Origin: Clostridia bacterium
Lineage (GTDB): Bacteria; Bacillota; Clostridia; Christensenellales; Pumilibacteraceae
Reading direction: 5' to 3'
Assembly (NCBI GenBank): GCA_022791915.1
Contig: JAAWAB010000009.1
Span: 1-32,381 of the forward strand
Length of the DNA stretch: 32,381 nt
Under the pieces are notes generated by a model. It made no database searches. It was not told the origin of the DNA and was given only the letters and a program-made list of their open reading frames with translations. Shown one piece after another: positions 7,340 through 16,160 of this stretch (its first letter is position 1; each line of letters begins with the position of its first letter). The position numbers and the translations under genes are program-made.

Positions 7340-10300
7340 ATGAAAAAGAAGAAATTACCCATACTTGCGTGTATCATTGCCGCTCTTTGTATGCTTGCCG
7401 CATTTGCGTGCAGCAACCAAAACAAAGATAACGGCGCAGATACCACACCGCCGGTTATCACCGTTGCGGGAGTACCTACAACCTGCAAGGTGGGTGACGT
7501 AGTTACGTTGCCCGCGGCAACGGCAACCGACGACAAAGACGGCGACGTGACGGCATCTATCAAAGTAACGGTGTCGTTGCTCAAAGCGGACGGCTCGGTG
7601 CAACGCGACCTCGTGTATGAAAAACCGGGTAACGTGTCGCAGTCGTTCACGGTAACAAGCAACACGCAACTCAATTATAGAATTACATACAGCGTAAAAG
7701 ACGCGGCGGGCAACAAGGGCGAATCCGTTCATTCGCTGGTAGCTACCGCCGATAACGAAAAACCCACGCTTAAAATCGAAGCGGCGGATGCGGCGGGCTA
7801 TACCATTGCGGGTAAAGCGGGCGCCGATATCACGTTGCCCGCGGCAGTGGCAATCGACCAACCGGGCGACGTGGATATTTCCAACCGCGTACAGGCAAGA
7901 ATGTACGAAGTAATCGGCGGGGAACCTTCCTCGACGTTATTTGCCAGTTATGCGGATTTTACGGCGGAAAAGAAAGTGCGCATTCCCATGGGCAACTATC
8001 AGATTGTGTATTCGGTGTCCGATATCGCAGGTAATGCCGCCGATAAAACGTACACCATACCCGTTGCGGTAGGTTCTCCCGAAATTACCAATCTTGCCGC
8101 CGACCCCGCCAACTTTGTGCTTAACAACCAAGAAGGCATGAGCTGGGTGAACGAATACGGCGAAATCGCGTTCGGCAACACTTCGGCAAAACCCACGCTC
8201 TCGCAAACGGTGGGTATCACCGAAAACGTGGCAAAGATTTACGACCAGTACGTGGCTATCTCGTTTAATGCCGACGTTCCCGGTCCCAACGGGCAGATGT
8301 TCTACTCGTTCAGCGCGCGCGGCAGTAAAGACCGCAACACCGTGCCCAACGCCGAAACGTGCACCTGGCCGTCGTATCTCTTCTTGCGTTTCAGCGGCAT
8401 GGGTATAGAATCGCGCAGCAGTAGAACGGTAGATAAACCCATGAAAGAAGTAAAGGGCTACAAAACAGCGCTGGTTGACGGAAAAGACCACACCGTATAC
8501 GCGCAGTGGCGTAGCGAAGGCGATTCCGCCACCGCCGCAAACGCAAGAATCCGCATTTACGGCTGGATAGACAAAACGCCTGCGGGCGGCACCGATACCG
8601 CCGACTTTATCTTTGAAGTAGTGGCAGCCGAAACCGACGGAGAAGGCACGCTTGCAACCGATACGTTTGTGGAAATGTGGAACGAAACGGGCGCGGGTTG
8701 GTTTGGCATGGATTCTTACGGACAAAGCACGCCCTACGGCGACGACCACATGCGTATCAAGAGTTTCGTAATTTACGACGCCGATGAAACCGAGTTTGCG
8801 CTCGATATTTCGGCGCCCGTAATCGATGCGGCGTTCGATACCTCTCCCGTGTATGCGCTCAACGAAGAAATCGTAATTCCCACCGCATCGGTAGAAGACG
8901 AGGACGAAGATTTCGACCCCGTCGAAGCGCTTAAATATATCATCGTGAAACCGGACGGAACAAAGGCGGACGTAACCGACACGCAAACGTTCACGCCTAC
9001 CGAAAAGGGCATGCATAAACTTTTAATTGAAGCCAAAGACACTACGGGCAACTACGGCTACAAAGCGTTTGCATTTAGGGTTGCGCAACGCGATACCGAA
9101 AAACCCGTCGTCACGGTAGATAAATCGGCGCTTACGGTTGCCGTGGGGTCGGGCGTAACCCTTCCCGATGCCACCGCTTCCGATAACGTAGACGGAGATA
9201 TTTCGGCGCGTATCGAAGTGGAAATCATCGGTACCGAGCACCTTACGGGACTCAAACCGGGCGATGCCTATTCTCCCATGACGGCAGGCGCGCAAAAAGC
9301 GATTTACCGCGTGTCCGACGAATTCGGTAACGTGTCCGAAGAAATTGTGCCCATCACGGTAAACGGCAACGGCAAAACGGGCAACCTGCTCGGCGAAGGC
9401 GAAGTGATTGCTTCGGCAAACAGCGGCAGAGGACTCGCTTCCGAAGAATACGTTTACGACCAAAAGGTTTCCATGATTCTCAATATCGAGAAATTGGGTT
9501 CGATTATTCAGTTCAACACCCGCGGTCCCGTTCAGAATCAGGATTGGCCCAAAGGTTTGGTAATCCGTTTCACGAAAACGGGAATCGACGTTTCGTCTTA
9601 TGCGCACGACGTCAATATCTACGGCACGACTTCCTGGGCATTGCAAAAATATATGGTGGGTTGCGACGTTCTGTTTGAATACCAAAATAAAAACGTGGTA
9701 ATTGACGGCGAAGAATATATCCGCACGCAGATTTGGTTGCAGGGCGAAGCGCTCAAATTCACGGCAGACGGCGGAAAGGGCGGCGTTACCGGTCTCGAAC
9801 AAGAGTTGGGGAATACCGCACTCTATCGTAAGGTTTCCGCTTTCACGGGGAACGAAGTCGAAAATATCTATTCGTCGCCTATTTGGTTTATGGCGTATGA
9901 TTCGTCGGCTGTTATCAAAGAAGTGCGTATCGACGGTACTTCGTGCGATAAACCCGCCGACCCCGTTGTTCCCGACGGATTCGAAAACCCCGTAACGCAA
10001 GACGCGTTTGCGGTAGTAACCGAAGACACCGAGAACGGTACGCTTACCATGTCGGGTAAAGATTACACATTCCGTGCGGCAACGGGCGTAAACGAAAACT
10101 ATGTGGCAGTCAACTATACGTATTCCTGTGCAGGCAGCACCGATAAATATTACGGGTTCGGCATTCAGGTGCTCGGCGAGGCGTCGAGTCCTTGGGCGGC
10201 AGGTATTTTGGTGTATATTTCCTCCGACGGCGTAACGCTTCGTCAGGGCGGTATTACGGGTACGGTGCTTGCAACTCTGACGCCGTTGTATCCGCAAGAG

Positions 10301-12346
10301 AACGAAGAACGTACGCTTGTGTATAAACTCACCTACGTGCCCGGCACGCAAGCGGGGCTGATGTCGGCGGTTACGCTCGAAATTTGGGAAGGTCCCGCAA
10401 ACGGCGAACTCGTTAAAATCGGCGGCACGGTTGAAAAAGACGTATCCTATAATGCCGATAGCAAAGCGTTTACCATTCCCGCATCGATATGTGCAAATAA
10501 AGCCGCTTTCACGCACGATTGCACCATGCTGTACAACTGGGAGCATGTAAACGGTAAGGGTACAAGAACCACTACCATAACCGTATCGGTGGAAAAATAC
10601 GACGAAAGTCCCGACGCGCACGAGCATACGTTCGATACGTCGGCTTGGCAAAAAGACGATACGGGTCACTGGCACGCGGCTACCTGCGGGCACAACGTAA
10701 AGGGTGACTTTGCGGCGCATGATTATAAAACGGTAGACGGACAGCAAAAGTGTTCGGTATGCGATTATATCGGGCACGAGCATACGTTCGATACGTCGGC
10801 TTGGCAGAAAGACGATACCGGTCACTGGTATGCGGCTACTTGCGAACATACTACCGAAAAGGGAAGTTTTGCGGAGCATGCGTACAATGCGGACTGGAAA
10901 TGTACGGTGTGTGAATATCAACATCTGCATAACGTGGACGAAACGCGGTATGTAAACGACGCAGGCGGTCACTGGTATCCTGCCACGTGCGGTCATATAT
11001 CCATTTCGGCACATACTTTCGTGGAAGACGGCGGCGTAAAAAAGTGCTCGGTTTGCAACTTCGAGCCGTATCAATCTGTTGCGGGCACCGATTACACCAA
11101 GAAATTGTTGGAGAACGTGGGGGACGGATTCTATTCGGTTACGTTTACGCGTTCCAATCACACAAAGTACGGCTTTTTCCTGAATGTGTTGGGTAAGTCG
11201 ACAGGCGTGTGGAATGGCGGCGTAGTCATGCGTATCACGGGCGATAATACTTCTTTAACGTTTCAGGATGCAAATCCCAACGTGAACGTGAAACAAATTT
11301 CGCTGAACGGTAAGATTTATTTTAACAGAGATACAAGTGATACGTGGACGATTGTATACAGCGTAAAACATAATGCAGATAACGTACAGCTGCAAATGTG
11401 GGTGTACAATCCCAATGCCGACGAGATTACGTGGCAGAAATTCGGCGGAGAAATCTGTGCGGATTTCGAAGCGGCACATCCCGGAATGGTAACGTATGAC
11501 GCAGAAACCAATACGTACACGTTACAATATGCGTTATTCGGAGAAGGCGGCTATGCAACGGATTGTACCGTATTGGCAAACAATCTTGCAAACAGTGAGA
11601 ATGCGTTTATTTTCGACGCCGCATATCTGGAATTGACGACGCAAGCGGTTGTGGAAAAAATCGACGCAATCGGCACGGTGGAATACACCGCGGCGAGCCA
11701 AACAAAAATCGCTGCCGCCCGCGCGGCATATAACGCATTGCTTTCCGACCTTCGGGGGGGGGTGACCAACTTCGACACGTTAACGGCGGCGGAAGCGGCT
11801 TTCAAAACGCTTTCCGATGAGAAAACGGAAGCTGTGGTAAACGCAATGAAAGCGCTCACGGCAACGTCCGACGACGCGGCGAAAAATGCGGCGCTTGGCA
11901 AATACGACGAATTGCTCGACCTCGACAAAGTTACGGTGAATGCGGAATTTTGGAACTATATTCTCACCTTAACCGATAAAACCGAATATATTGCCGCTTA
12001 CGATTTTCTGTGGAATTCGGTGTATCTCGATAAGACGCATACCAGTGAAACGGTACAAGGCATGATTATTGCAAATCAGGATTTGATGGCGTCTTTTATG
12101 AAGGTATTCTATAATGTTGCCCTGATGAACGCAATCGACGCAATTCCCACCGACGAAATTACTGCCGAGAATGCCGAAGCCTATAAAAAGGCGCTTGAAG
12201 CGGCAGTAAAGGCGTATGGCGAATTCAAAACGAATGCCGGCTACACGGACGAAGTTGCGCAGGAAAAATGCTTCAACTATGCGGCTCTTACGGCGGCGCA
12301 GGAAAAATATGCCGCTTACGAACAGTCGATTACGCCCGCGGCGTAA
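7340..12346 (+). CDS. giant multidomain surface lipoprotein, probable glycan-binding scaffold
   Basis: A 1668-residue lipoprotein with signal peptide and lipobox LAAFAC (Cys24). Several bacterial Ig-like/DUF5011-type domains can be seen, each opening with a pattern like DTTPPVITV or DTEKPVVTV and containing TDDKDGDVT or DNVDGDIS. They occur at about residues 33-125, 130-235, 495-580 and 585-680. Between and after them are long beta-rich, lectin-like stretches. Residues 1094-1243 hold three His/Cys-rich repeats, and about 1437-1505 resembles a FIVAR module. No catalytic motif was recognised, so binding the polysaccharide at the cell surface is the most likely role. The start has a strong GGAGG seven bases upstream. 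A run of nine G at 11754-11762 (codons 1472-1475) is a potential slippage site. The specific ligand is unknown. Confidence 0.8.
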   Translation: MKKKKLPILACIIAALCMLAAFACSNQNKDNGADTTPPVITVAGVPTTCKVGDVVTLPAATATDDKDGDVTASIKVTVSLLKADGSVQRDLVYEKPGNVSQSFTVTSNTQLNYRITYSVKDAAGNKGESVHSLVATADNEKPTLKIEAADAAGYTIAGKAGADITLPAAVAIDQPGDVDISNRVQARMYEVIGGEPSSTLFASYADFTAEKKVRIPMGNYQIVYSVSDIAGNAADKTYTIPVAVGSPEITNLAADPANFVLNNQEGMSWVNEYGEIAFGNTSAKPTLSQTVGITENVAKIYDQYVAISFNADVPGPNGQMFYSFSARGSKDRNTVPNAETCTWPSYLFLRFSGMGIESRSSRTVDKPMKEVKGYKTALVDGKDHTVYAQWRSEGDSATAANARIRIYGWIDKTPAGGTDTADFIFEVVAAETDGEGTLATDTFVEMWNETGAGWFGMDSYGQSTPYGDDHMRIKSFVIYDADETEFALDISAPVIDAAFDTSPVYALNEEIVIPTASVEDEDEDFDPVEALKYIIVKPDGTKADVTDTQTFTPTEKGMHKLLIEAKDTTGNYGYKAFAFRVAQRDTEKPVVTVDKSALTVAVGSGVTLPDATASDNVDGDISARIEVEIIGTEHLTGLKPGDAYSPMTAGAQKAIYRVSDEFGNVSEEIVPITVNGNGKTGNLLGEGEVIASANSGRGLASEEYVYDQKVSMILNIEKLGSIIQFNTRGPVQNQDWPKGLVIRFTKTGIDVSSYAHDVNIYGTTSWALQKYMVGCDVLFEYQNKNVVIDGEEYIRTQIWLQGEALKFTADGGKGGVTGLEQELGNTALYRKVSAFTGNEVENIYSSPIWFMAYDSSAVIKEVRIDGTSCDKPADPVVPDGFENPVTQDAFAVVTEDTENGTLTMSGKDYTFRAATGVNENYVAVNYTYSCAGSTDKYYGFGIQVLGEASSPWAAGILVYISSDGVTLRQGGITGTVLATLTPLYPQENEERTLVYKLTYVPGTQAGLMSAVTLEIWEGPANGELVKIGGTVEKDVSYNADSKAFTIPASICANKAAFTHDCTMLYNWEHVNGKGTRTTTITVSVEKYDESPDAHEHTFDTSAWQKDDTGHWHAATCGHNVKGDFAAHDYKTVDGQQKCSVCDYIGHEHTFDTSAWQKDDTGHWYAATCEHTTEKGSFAEHAYNADWKCTVCEYQHLHNVDETRYVNDAGGHWYPATCGHISISAHTFVEDGGVKKCSVCNFEPYQSVAGTDYTKKLLENVGDGFYSVTFTRSNHTKYGFFLNVLGKSTGVWNGGVVMRITGDNTSLTFQDANPNVNVKQISLNGKIYFNRDTSDTWTIVYSVKHNADNVQLQMWVYNPNADEITWQKFGGEICADFEAAHPGMVTYDAETNTYTLQYALFGEGGYATDCTVLANNLANSENAFIFDAAYLELTTQAVVEKIDAIGTVEYTAASQTKIAAARAAYNALLSDLRGGVTNFDTLTAAEAAFKTLSDEKTEAVVNAMKALTATSDDAAKNAALGKYDELLDLDKVTVNAEFWNYILTLTDKTEYIAAYDFLWNSVYLDKTHTSETVQGMIIANQDLMASFMKVFYNVALMNAIDAIPTDEITAENAEAYKKALEAAVKAYGEFKTNAGYTDEVAQEKCFNYAALTAAQEKYAAYEQSITPAA
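10619..11070 (+). repeat. three His/Cys-rich protein repeats in the giant lipoprotein
   Basis: Units start at 10619, 10775 and 10922. Each reads roughly HxH, then HWxxATCxH, and ends in a Cys-x-x-Cys (CSVC or CTVC). Units 1 and 2 are nearly identical in DNA over their first 70 bases, which indicates recent duplication; unit 3 is diverged. The spacing of His and Cys suggests a small metal-binding fold. Confidence 0.85.
11754..11762 (+). repeat. nine-G homopolymer inside the lipoprotein gene
   Basis: Nine consecutive G encode the end of Arg1472, two Gly and the start of Val1475. Loss of one G creates TGA immediately after the tract; gain of one leads to a TGA about 20 codons on. Either would remove the last ~190 residues. 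Confidence 0.9.
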
Positions 12347-12369
12347 TCGCATAAAACAATTTCCCAAGT

Positions 12370-12411
12370 CTTTCCCGCGGCGGATACGGTTGTGTTCGCC
12401 GCACGGGGAAG
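12370..12411 (+). other. GC-rich intercistronic hairpin
   Basis: CTTTCCCGCGGCG (12370-12382) pairs with CGCCGC plus GGGGAAG (12397-12411) with a two-base bulge. There is no T-run after it, so it is more likely to protect or separate mRNA segments than to stop transcription. It lies between the giant lipoprotein and the permease genes. Confidence 0.5.
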
Positions 12412-12441
12412 GCGATTGCCCGAGAAAAATAAGGAGTATTC

Positions 12442-13407
12442 ATGGAAAATATCGACGCGCGCGCCAAGTCGGGCGTAACGCCCCTTGCGAAGAAAAAGCT
12501 CAACCCGCGCAAACTTCTCAAAAACTGGCAGTTGTACGCAATGTTTTTGCCCGGATTTCTCTGTCTGCTGATTTTTTCCTACGTCCCCATGTACGGCATA
12601 CAACTTGCTTTCAAGCAATATTCGCCCGCGCTCGGCATAGGCGGCAGCCCCTGGGTGGGGTGGGATAACTTTCGTTATGCGGTGCTTTCGCGTGGATTCG
12701 GTAAACTGGTGCGCAACACGCTTGCGCTCGGCGGACTGAAAATCGTGTTTGCGTTTCCGTCGTCTATCATTCTGGCGCTTATGTTTAACGAAGTGTGTTT
12801 CAAAGGTTTCAAAAAAGCGGTGCAAACGCTTTCGTATCTGCCGTACTTTATTTCGTGGGTGATTGTCAACTCCATTGTGCAAATCTTTCTTTTGCGCGAT
12901 ACGGGCGTGTTCAATCAGATTATCACGGCGTTCGGCGGCGACCCTGTGTTTTGGTACGCCGAGCCCAAATACTGGCGCGCCATACTCACTGTAAGCGGAA
13001 TCTGGAAAGGCATGGGGTGGGGTACAATCGTCTTTTTGTCGGCGCTCACCAACATCAATCCCGATTTATACGAATCGGCGCGGTGCGACGGTGCGGGACA
13101 CTGGAAGTGCTGTATTCACGTTACCCTTCCCGGCATTATGCCCGCCATTGCCATGACGTTCATTTTGAGCGTTTCGGGTATTGTGAAAGACGACTTCGAG
13201 CAAATCTACGCGCTTGTGGGCGACAGCTCCATTTTAAGCAAAACGACCGACGTACTCGGCACCTGGGTGTATAAGTGTTTGCACGGCGGATTCCGCAGTT
13301 GGGGCGACGCCACGGCGGTCACGCTTGTGCAGAGTATTGTGGGATTCGGTTTGGTGCTCGGGTCGAACTTCTTGGTGCGTAAATCGGGAAACGAGGGGTT
13401 GTGGTAA
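12442..13407 (+). CDS. sugar ABC transporter permease, LplB-like (CUT1 type)
   Basis: A 321-residue inner-membrane permease. After a basic N-terminal tail, the first span starts with QLYAMFLPGFLCLLIFSYVPMYG, characteristic of the LplB/YteP group, and about six spans are visible. The EAA loop that docks the ATPase reads ESARCDGAGHWKC...LPG, near residues 212-231. It pairs with the next gene to form the membrane channel for oligosaccharides delivered by the lipoprotein at 14365. The start has AAGGAG five bases upstream. The next gene starts one base after this stop, so the two are coupled. Confidence 0.92.
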   Translation: MENIDARAKSGVTPLAKKKLNPRKLLKNWQLYAMFLPGFLCLLIFSYVPMYGIQLAFKQYSPALGIGGSPWVGWDNFRYAVLSRGFGKLVRNTLALGGLKIVFAFPSSIILALMFNEVCFKGFKKAVQTLSYLPYFISWVIVNSIVQIFLLRDTGVFNQIITAFGGDPVFWYAEPKYWRAILTVSGIWKGMGWGTIVFLSALTNINPDLYESARCDGAGHWKCCIHVTLPGIMPAIAMTFILSVSGIVKDDFEQIYALVGDSSILSKTTDVLGTWVYKCLHGGFRSWGDATAVTLVQSIVGFGLVLGSNFLVRKSGNEGLW

Positions 13408-13408
13408 G

Positions 13409-14302
13409 ATGATAACAGTAGCGCAAAAAAAGAAAAGGTTCAAAAAAATCGCCAAAAGCCGCATTGTGTTTAACGTGTTCAATTATACGGCGCTTGTCGT
13501 GCTTTCGCTGTTTTTCGTCGTACCGTACGTCTACGTGTTGTCGGCGTCGTTTTCCGACGAAATCACGTTCATCAAAAACGGATTTTCGTTGCTTCCCGTT
13601 CAGTGGAGTTTGGGGGCGTACAAATTCCTGCTTACCACCGATTCGCAAATGCTTTTGTCCATTTTCAACTCGCTTGTACTTGCAATCGGCGGCACGGTTG
13701 TCACTACACTGGTTTCCATGCTCTACGCCTATCCGCTTTCGCGCAAATATCTGCGCGGCAAAAAATTCTTTTCCGTTTTCATGATTTTTACCATGCTGTT
13801 CAGCGGCGGACTGATTCCTTACTTTTTGGTGGTATCGTCTATGTTCGACGACAGCTTGCTGGCAATCATCGTTCCGGGCGCCATGGCTCCGTATTACGCC
13901 ATACTGATGCGCAACTTCTTTCTGTCGGTGCCCGATAGTTTGGAAGAAGCGTGCAAAATAGACGGCGGCAATAACTTTTTAATCCTGTTCCGCATATACT
14001 TTCCGCTCTCTATGCCCGTGATTGCAACGGTGGCGCTGTTTGCCATGGTATCCAACTGGAACAACTACATAGGACCGTTGCTGTTCATCACAACCAAAAG
14101 TAAGTATCCGTTGCAATATCTCATTCAGCAACTGCTCGACGACGTAAACGGAATCTATCCCGTGGGCGGCAACCGTATTATTCCGTCGCAAACGCTCAAA
14201 TACGCGGCGGTTGTGTTCGGCTCTCTGCCCATGATTATCCTGTACCCGTTTTTGCAAAAGTACTACATAAACGGCATGATGCTCGGCAGTGTAAAAGAAT
14301 AA
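13409..14302 (+). CDS. sugar ABC transporter permease, YtcP/LplC-like (CUT1 type)
   Basis: A 297-residue permease with about six membrane spans. The first span includes ALVVLSLFFVVPYVYVLSASFSDE, and the EAA loop reads LEEACKIDGGNNFLILFRIYFPLSMPV. The C-terminus YYINGMMLGSVKE is typical of the YtcP group. I use ATG 13409, one base after the preceding stop; the frame is open further upstream, but that part lies inside the first permease gene and does not resemble the family. It forms a heterodimeric channel with the preceding permease. No ATP-binding subunit gene lies anywhere in this locus. Confidence 0.92.
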   Translation: MITVAQKKKRFKKIAKSRIVFNVFNYTALVVLSLFFVVPYVYVLSASFSDEITFIKNGFSLLPVQWSLGAYKFLLTTDSQMLLSIFNSLVLAIGGTVVTTLVSMLYAYPLSRKYLRGKKFFSVFMIFTMLFSGGLIPYFLVVSSMFDDSLLAIIVPGAMAPYYAILMRNFFLSVPDSLEEACKIDGGNNFLILFRIYFPLSMPVIATVALFAMVSNWNNYIGPLLFITTKSKYPLQYLIQQLLDDVNGIYPVGGNRIIPSQTLKYAAVVFGSLPMIILYPFLQKYYINGMMLGSVKE

Positions 14303-14364
14303 CGGCTCGTTCGGGCGTCTGCCCGCGGCAAATATTTTCGGATTTTAATTAGGAGAAAACCCAT

Positions 14365-16095
14365 ATGAAAAAAATCTTGTCAGTGTTACTAACCTTTTGC
14401 CTTTTGGGAGCGCTGTGCTGCTCGTTCGCGGGGTGCGGCGGTCCGTCTACAACCAAAAAGACGGATAGGGGCGAAACCTTTATTGTTACCGTGTATCGCG
14501 CCCGCAGCGCGGGTATGGCTGACGGCGAGCGCGACGCAGCCGTAAAAGCCGCAATCGAAGAAAAGTTTTGGAAAGACACGGGCGTGTCGATTGAATTAGA
14601 CGTGCAAATCTATACCAACACGCAAATCACCGACATTGTAGACGTGAACTTCAACAACAAAAACAAGAACATCGACGCAATCTGCCACTATATCAGCGAA
14701 GACGATGGCAGTGCCATCGCCAAATACGCCAAAGACGTGAACAGCGTCAAAAATCTCGACCCTCTTTTGGAAGAGTACGGCAAAAACTATTTGGCGGCAA
14801 TTCAAAAGAACGACGAAGGACACCTTGCCGACCGCGCGGGCTATTTCCCCGACGGAAACGGCAACTACAACCGCACCATGCTTTCATCGGTAACCAAAGA
14901 AGGCGGATTCGGAATTTTAATGCGTAAAGACCTCATGAAAAACGTGCAGGCAAAAACGGGACTCGACCCCGAAGATTACGATATCACTTCCGAAAACTAT
15001 AAAAGCATGACGGTGTCGGAGTTTGAAAAAGTCATGCGCGCCATCAAAGAAGATTCGAGCAATTCGGTTACTACGCCCGTGAACGGCGCACCGTGGGATT
15101 TGGGGCGCGTGGTAGCGCCCGCTTACGGCGCCGACGGCATGACGTCGTTTGCCAAAAACGCAAGCGGAAAATTTGTTCCGTCGCACATGACGGAGAACTG
15201 GGGCAAATACGTAGACCTTATGTATCGTTGGGCGAACAGCGGAATATGGGAAAGCGAAAGCTCCACAACCACCGACGACCAGCGTCAAACCAATCTGATT
15301 GCGGGAACCGCCGCGGCGTATCTGGCATATCCCACCGCCGAAGAACTTATCACGCTTTCCAAAAAGTTCTATGCCGCAAATCCCGAGCAGGAACTGATGG
15401 TGATTGCGCCGTTTGCCTCCGAAGACCAAAACGGAAACGCGCTTTTAGACGAAAACGGCAAGCAGATTGTAAACGGCAACTTAAAAGTGCAACGCTCGTT
15501 CTACGGAGCCATCATTCCGTATCGTTCGGCAAACGCCGATAAATTCGTGCAATTTATGGACTGGATGTTCTCCGACTCCGAAAACTACGACCTTTGCCGT
15601 TACGGCGTAAAGGGCGTAGACTGGGTGGAAGGCGACGACTACGTATACAACGGCACAACGTATAAAACTTGGGCGTACCCCGATAACAAGAGCGAAGAAT
15701 ATCTCAACAATCCGCCGTATTCGGGTAAATATCTTTTTATTGATAACATCAACGTATCCAACCGCATGAGCGCGCACTACAACACCACCGAAAAGGTGTG
15801 GTATTCGGCAATGTACAACGAATTCCCCGTATTCGGCAACACCGAACTGGAAGGAATTTGGTTGCCCGAAGTGCCGCGTAGTCTTGCTTCGCAGGAGCAG
15901 ACAATCACGGGCGACTATACCGAAGAAATCCGTTCGTATGCCTGGGTAGGCAAGAAGAATCAAGATAAAACGCCCGCCGAGCTTTTGGTAGACTTTGTTG
16001 CCAAGTGGCAAAACGATTGTAAGGCGTATCTCGACTTTATCGATTCATCGTATAAATCGGCAATAGCGTATTTCAACCAAAAATACGCCGACTGA
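14365..16095 (+). CDS. extracellular sugar-binding lipoprotein (LplA/YtcQ-like)
   Basis: A 576-residue solute-binding protein with signal peptide MKKILSVLLTFCLLGALCCSF and the lipobox Cys at 24 (FAGC). It is larger than ordinary sugar-binding proteins (about 420 residues), as is usual for the LplA/YtcQ group that works with LplB/YtcP permeases and binds oligosaccharides. Regions such as GGFGILMRKDLMK and KFVQFMDWMFSDSENYDL fit the family. The start has AGGAG nine bases upstream. It follows both permease genes and is followed by a strong hairpin, which may stabilise its mRNA so that binding protein is made in excess. The ligand is inferred from the neighbouring enzymes to be manno-oligosaccharides. 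Confidence 0.9.
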   Translation: MKKILSVLLTFCLLGALCCSFAGCGGPSTTKKTDRGETFIVTVYRARSAGMADGERDAAVKAAIEEKFWKDTGVSIELDVQIYTNTQITDIVDVNFNNKNKNIDAICHYISEDDGSAIAKYAKDVNSVKNLDPLLEEYGKNYLAAIQKNDEGHLADRAGYFPDGNGNYNRTMLSSVTKEGGFGILMRKDLMKNVQAKTGLDPEDYDITSENYKSMTVSEFEKVMRAIKEDSSNSVTTPVNGAPWDLGRVVAPAYGADGMTSFAKNASGKFVPSHMTENWGKYVDLMYRWANSGIWESESSTTTDDQRQTNLIAGTAAAYLAYPTAEELITLSKKFYAANPEQELMVIAPFASEDQNGNALLDENGKQIVNGNLKVQRSFYGAIIPYRSANADKFVQFMDWMFSDSENYDLCRYGVKGVDWVEGDDYVYNGTTYKTWAYPDNKSEEYLNNPPYSGKYLFIDNINVSNRMSAHYNTTEKVWYSAMYNEFPVFGNTELEGIWLPEVPRSLASQEQTITGDYTEEIRSYAWVGKKNQDKTPAELLVDFVAKWQNDCKAYLDFIDSSYKSAIAYFNQKYAD

Positions 16096-16101
16096 CAGAA
16101 A

Positions 16102-16148
16102 AAACCGAACGGCGGCAGACCGAACGGTGTGTCTGCCGCCTGCGGTTT
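16102..16148 (+). terminator. strong hairpin after the binding-protein gene (partial terminator or mRNA stabiliser)
   Basis: A perfect 10-bp stem, GGCGGCAGAC (16111-16120) with GTCTGCCGCC (16131-16140), is enclosed by AAACCG/CGGTTT (16102-16107 with 16143-16148). Only three T follow, so complete termination is unlikely. Hairpins here are typical after binding-protein genes and would lower expression of the genes that follow. Confidence 0.55.
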
Positions 16149-16160
16149 GTGGGGAATAAA

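Noticed and set aside
10619..11070. Near-identical direct repeats considered as a CRISPR or tandem DNA array
   Set aside because: The repeats are in frame, encode a conserved His/Cys module, differ at wobble positions and have no regular spacers.
9023..11161. A 712-codon open frame on the minus strand inside the giant lipoprotein gene
   Set aside because: It has no ribosome site, no recognisable domain and a skewed His/Arg/Phe-rich composition that follows from the reverse of the coding strand. It is a shadow of the lipoprotein gene.
12370..12411. Hairpin considered as a full transcription terminator
   Set aside because: No T-run follows and the next gene begins 30 bases later with no promoter in between, so complete termination would silence the transporter genes.
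13325..13408. Earlier in-frame start for the second permease
   Set aside because: The extra 28 residues lie inside the first permease gene and are Cys/Trp/Arg-rich, unlike any permease N-terminus.
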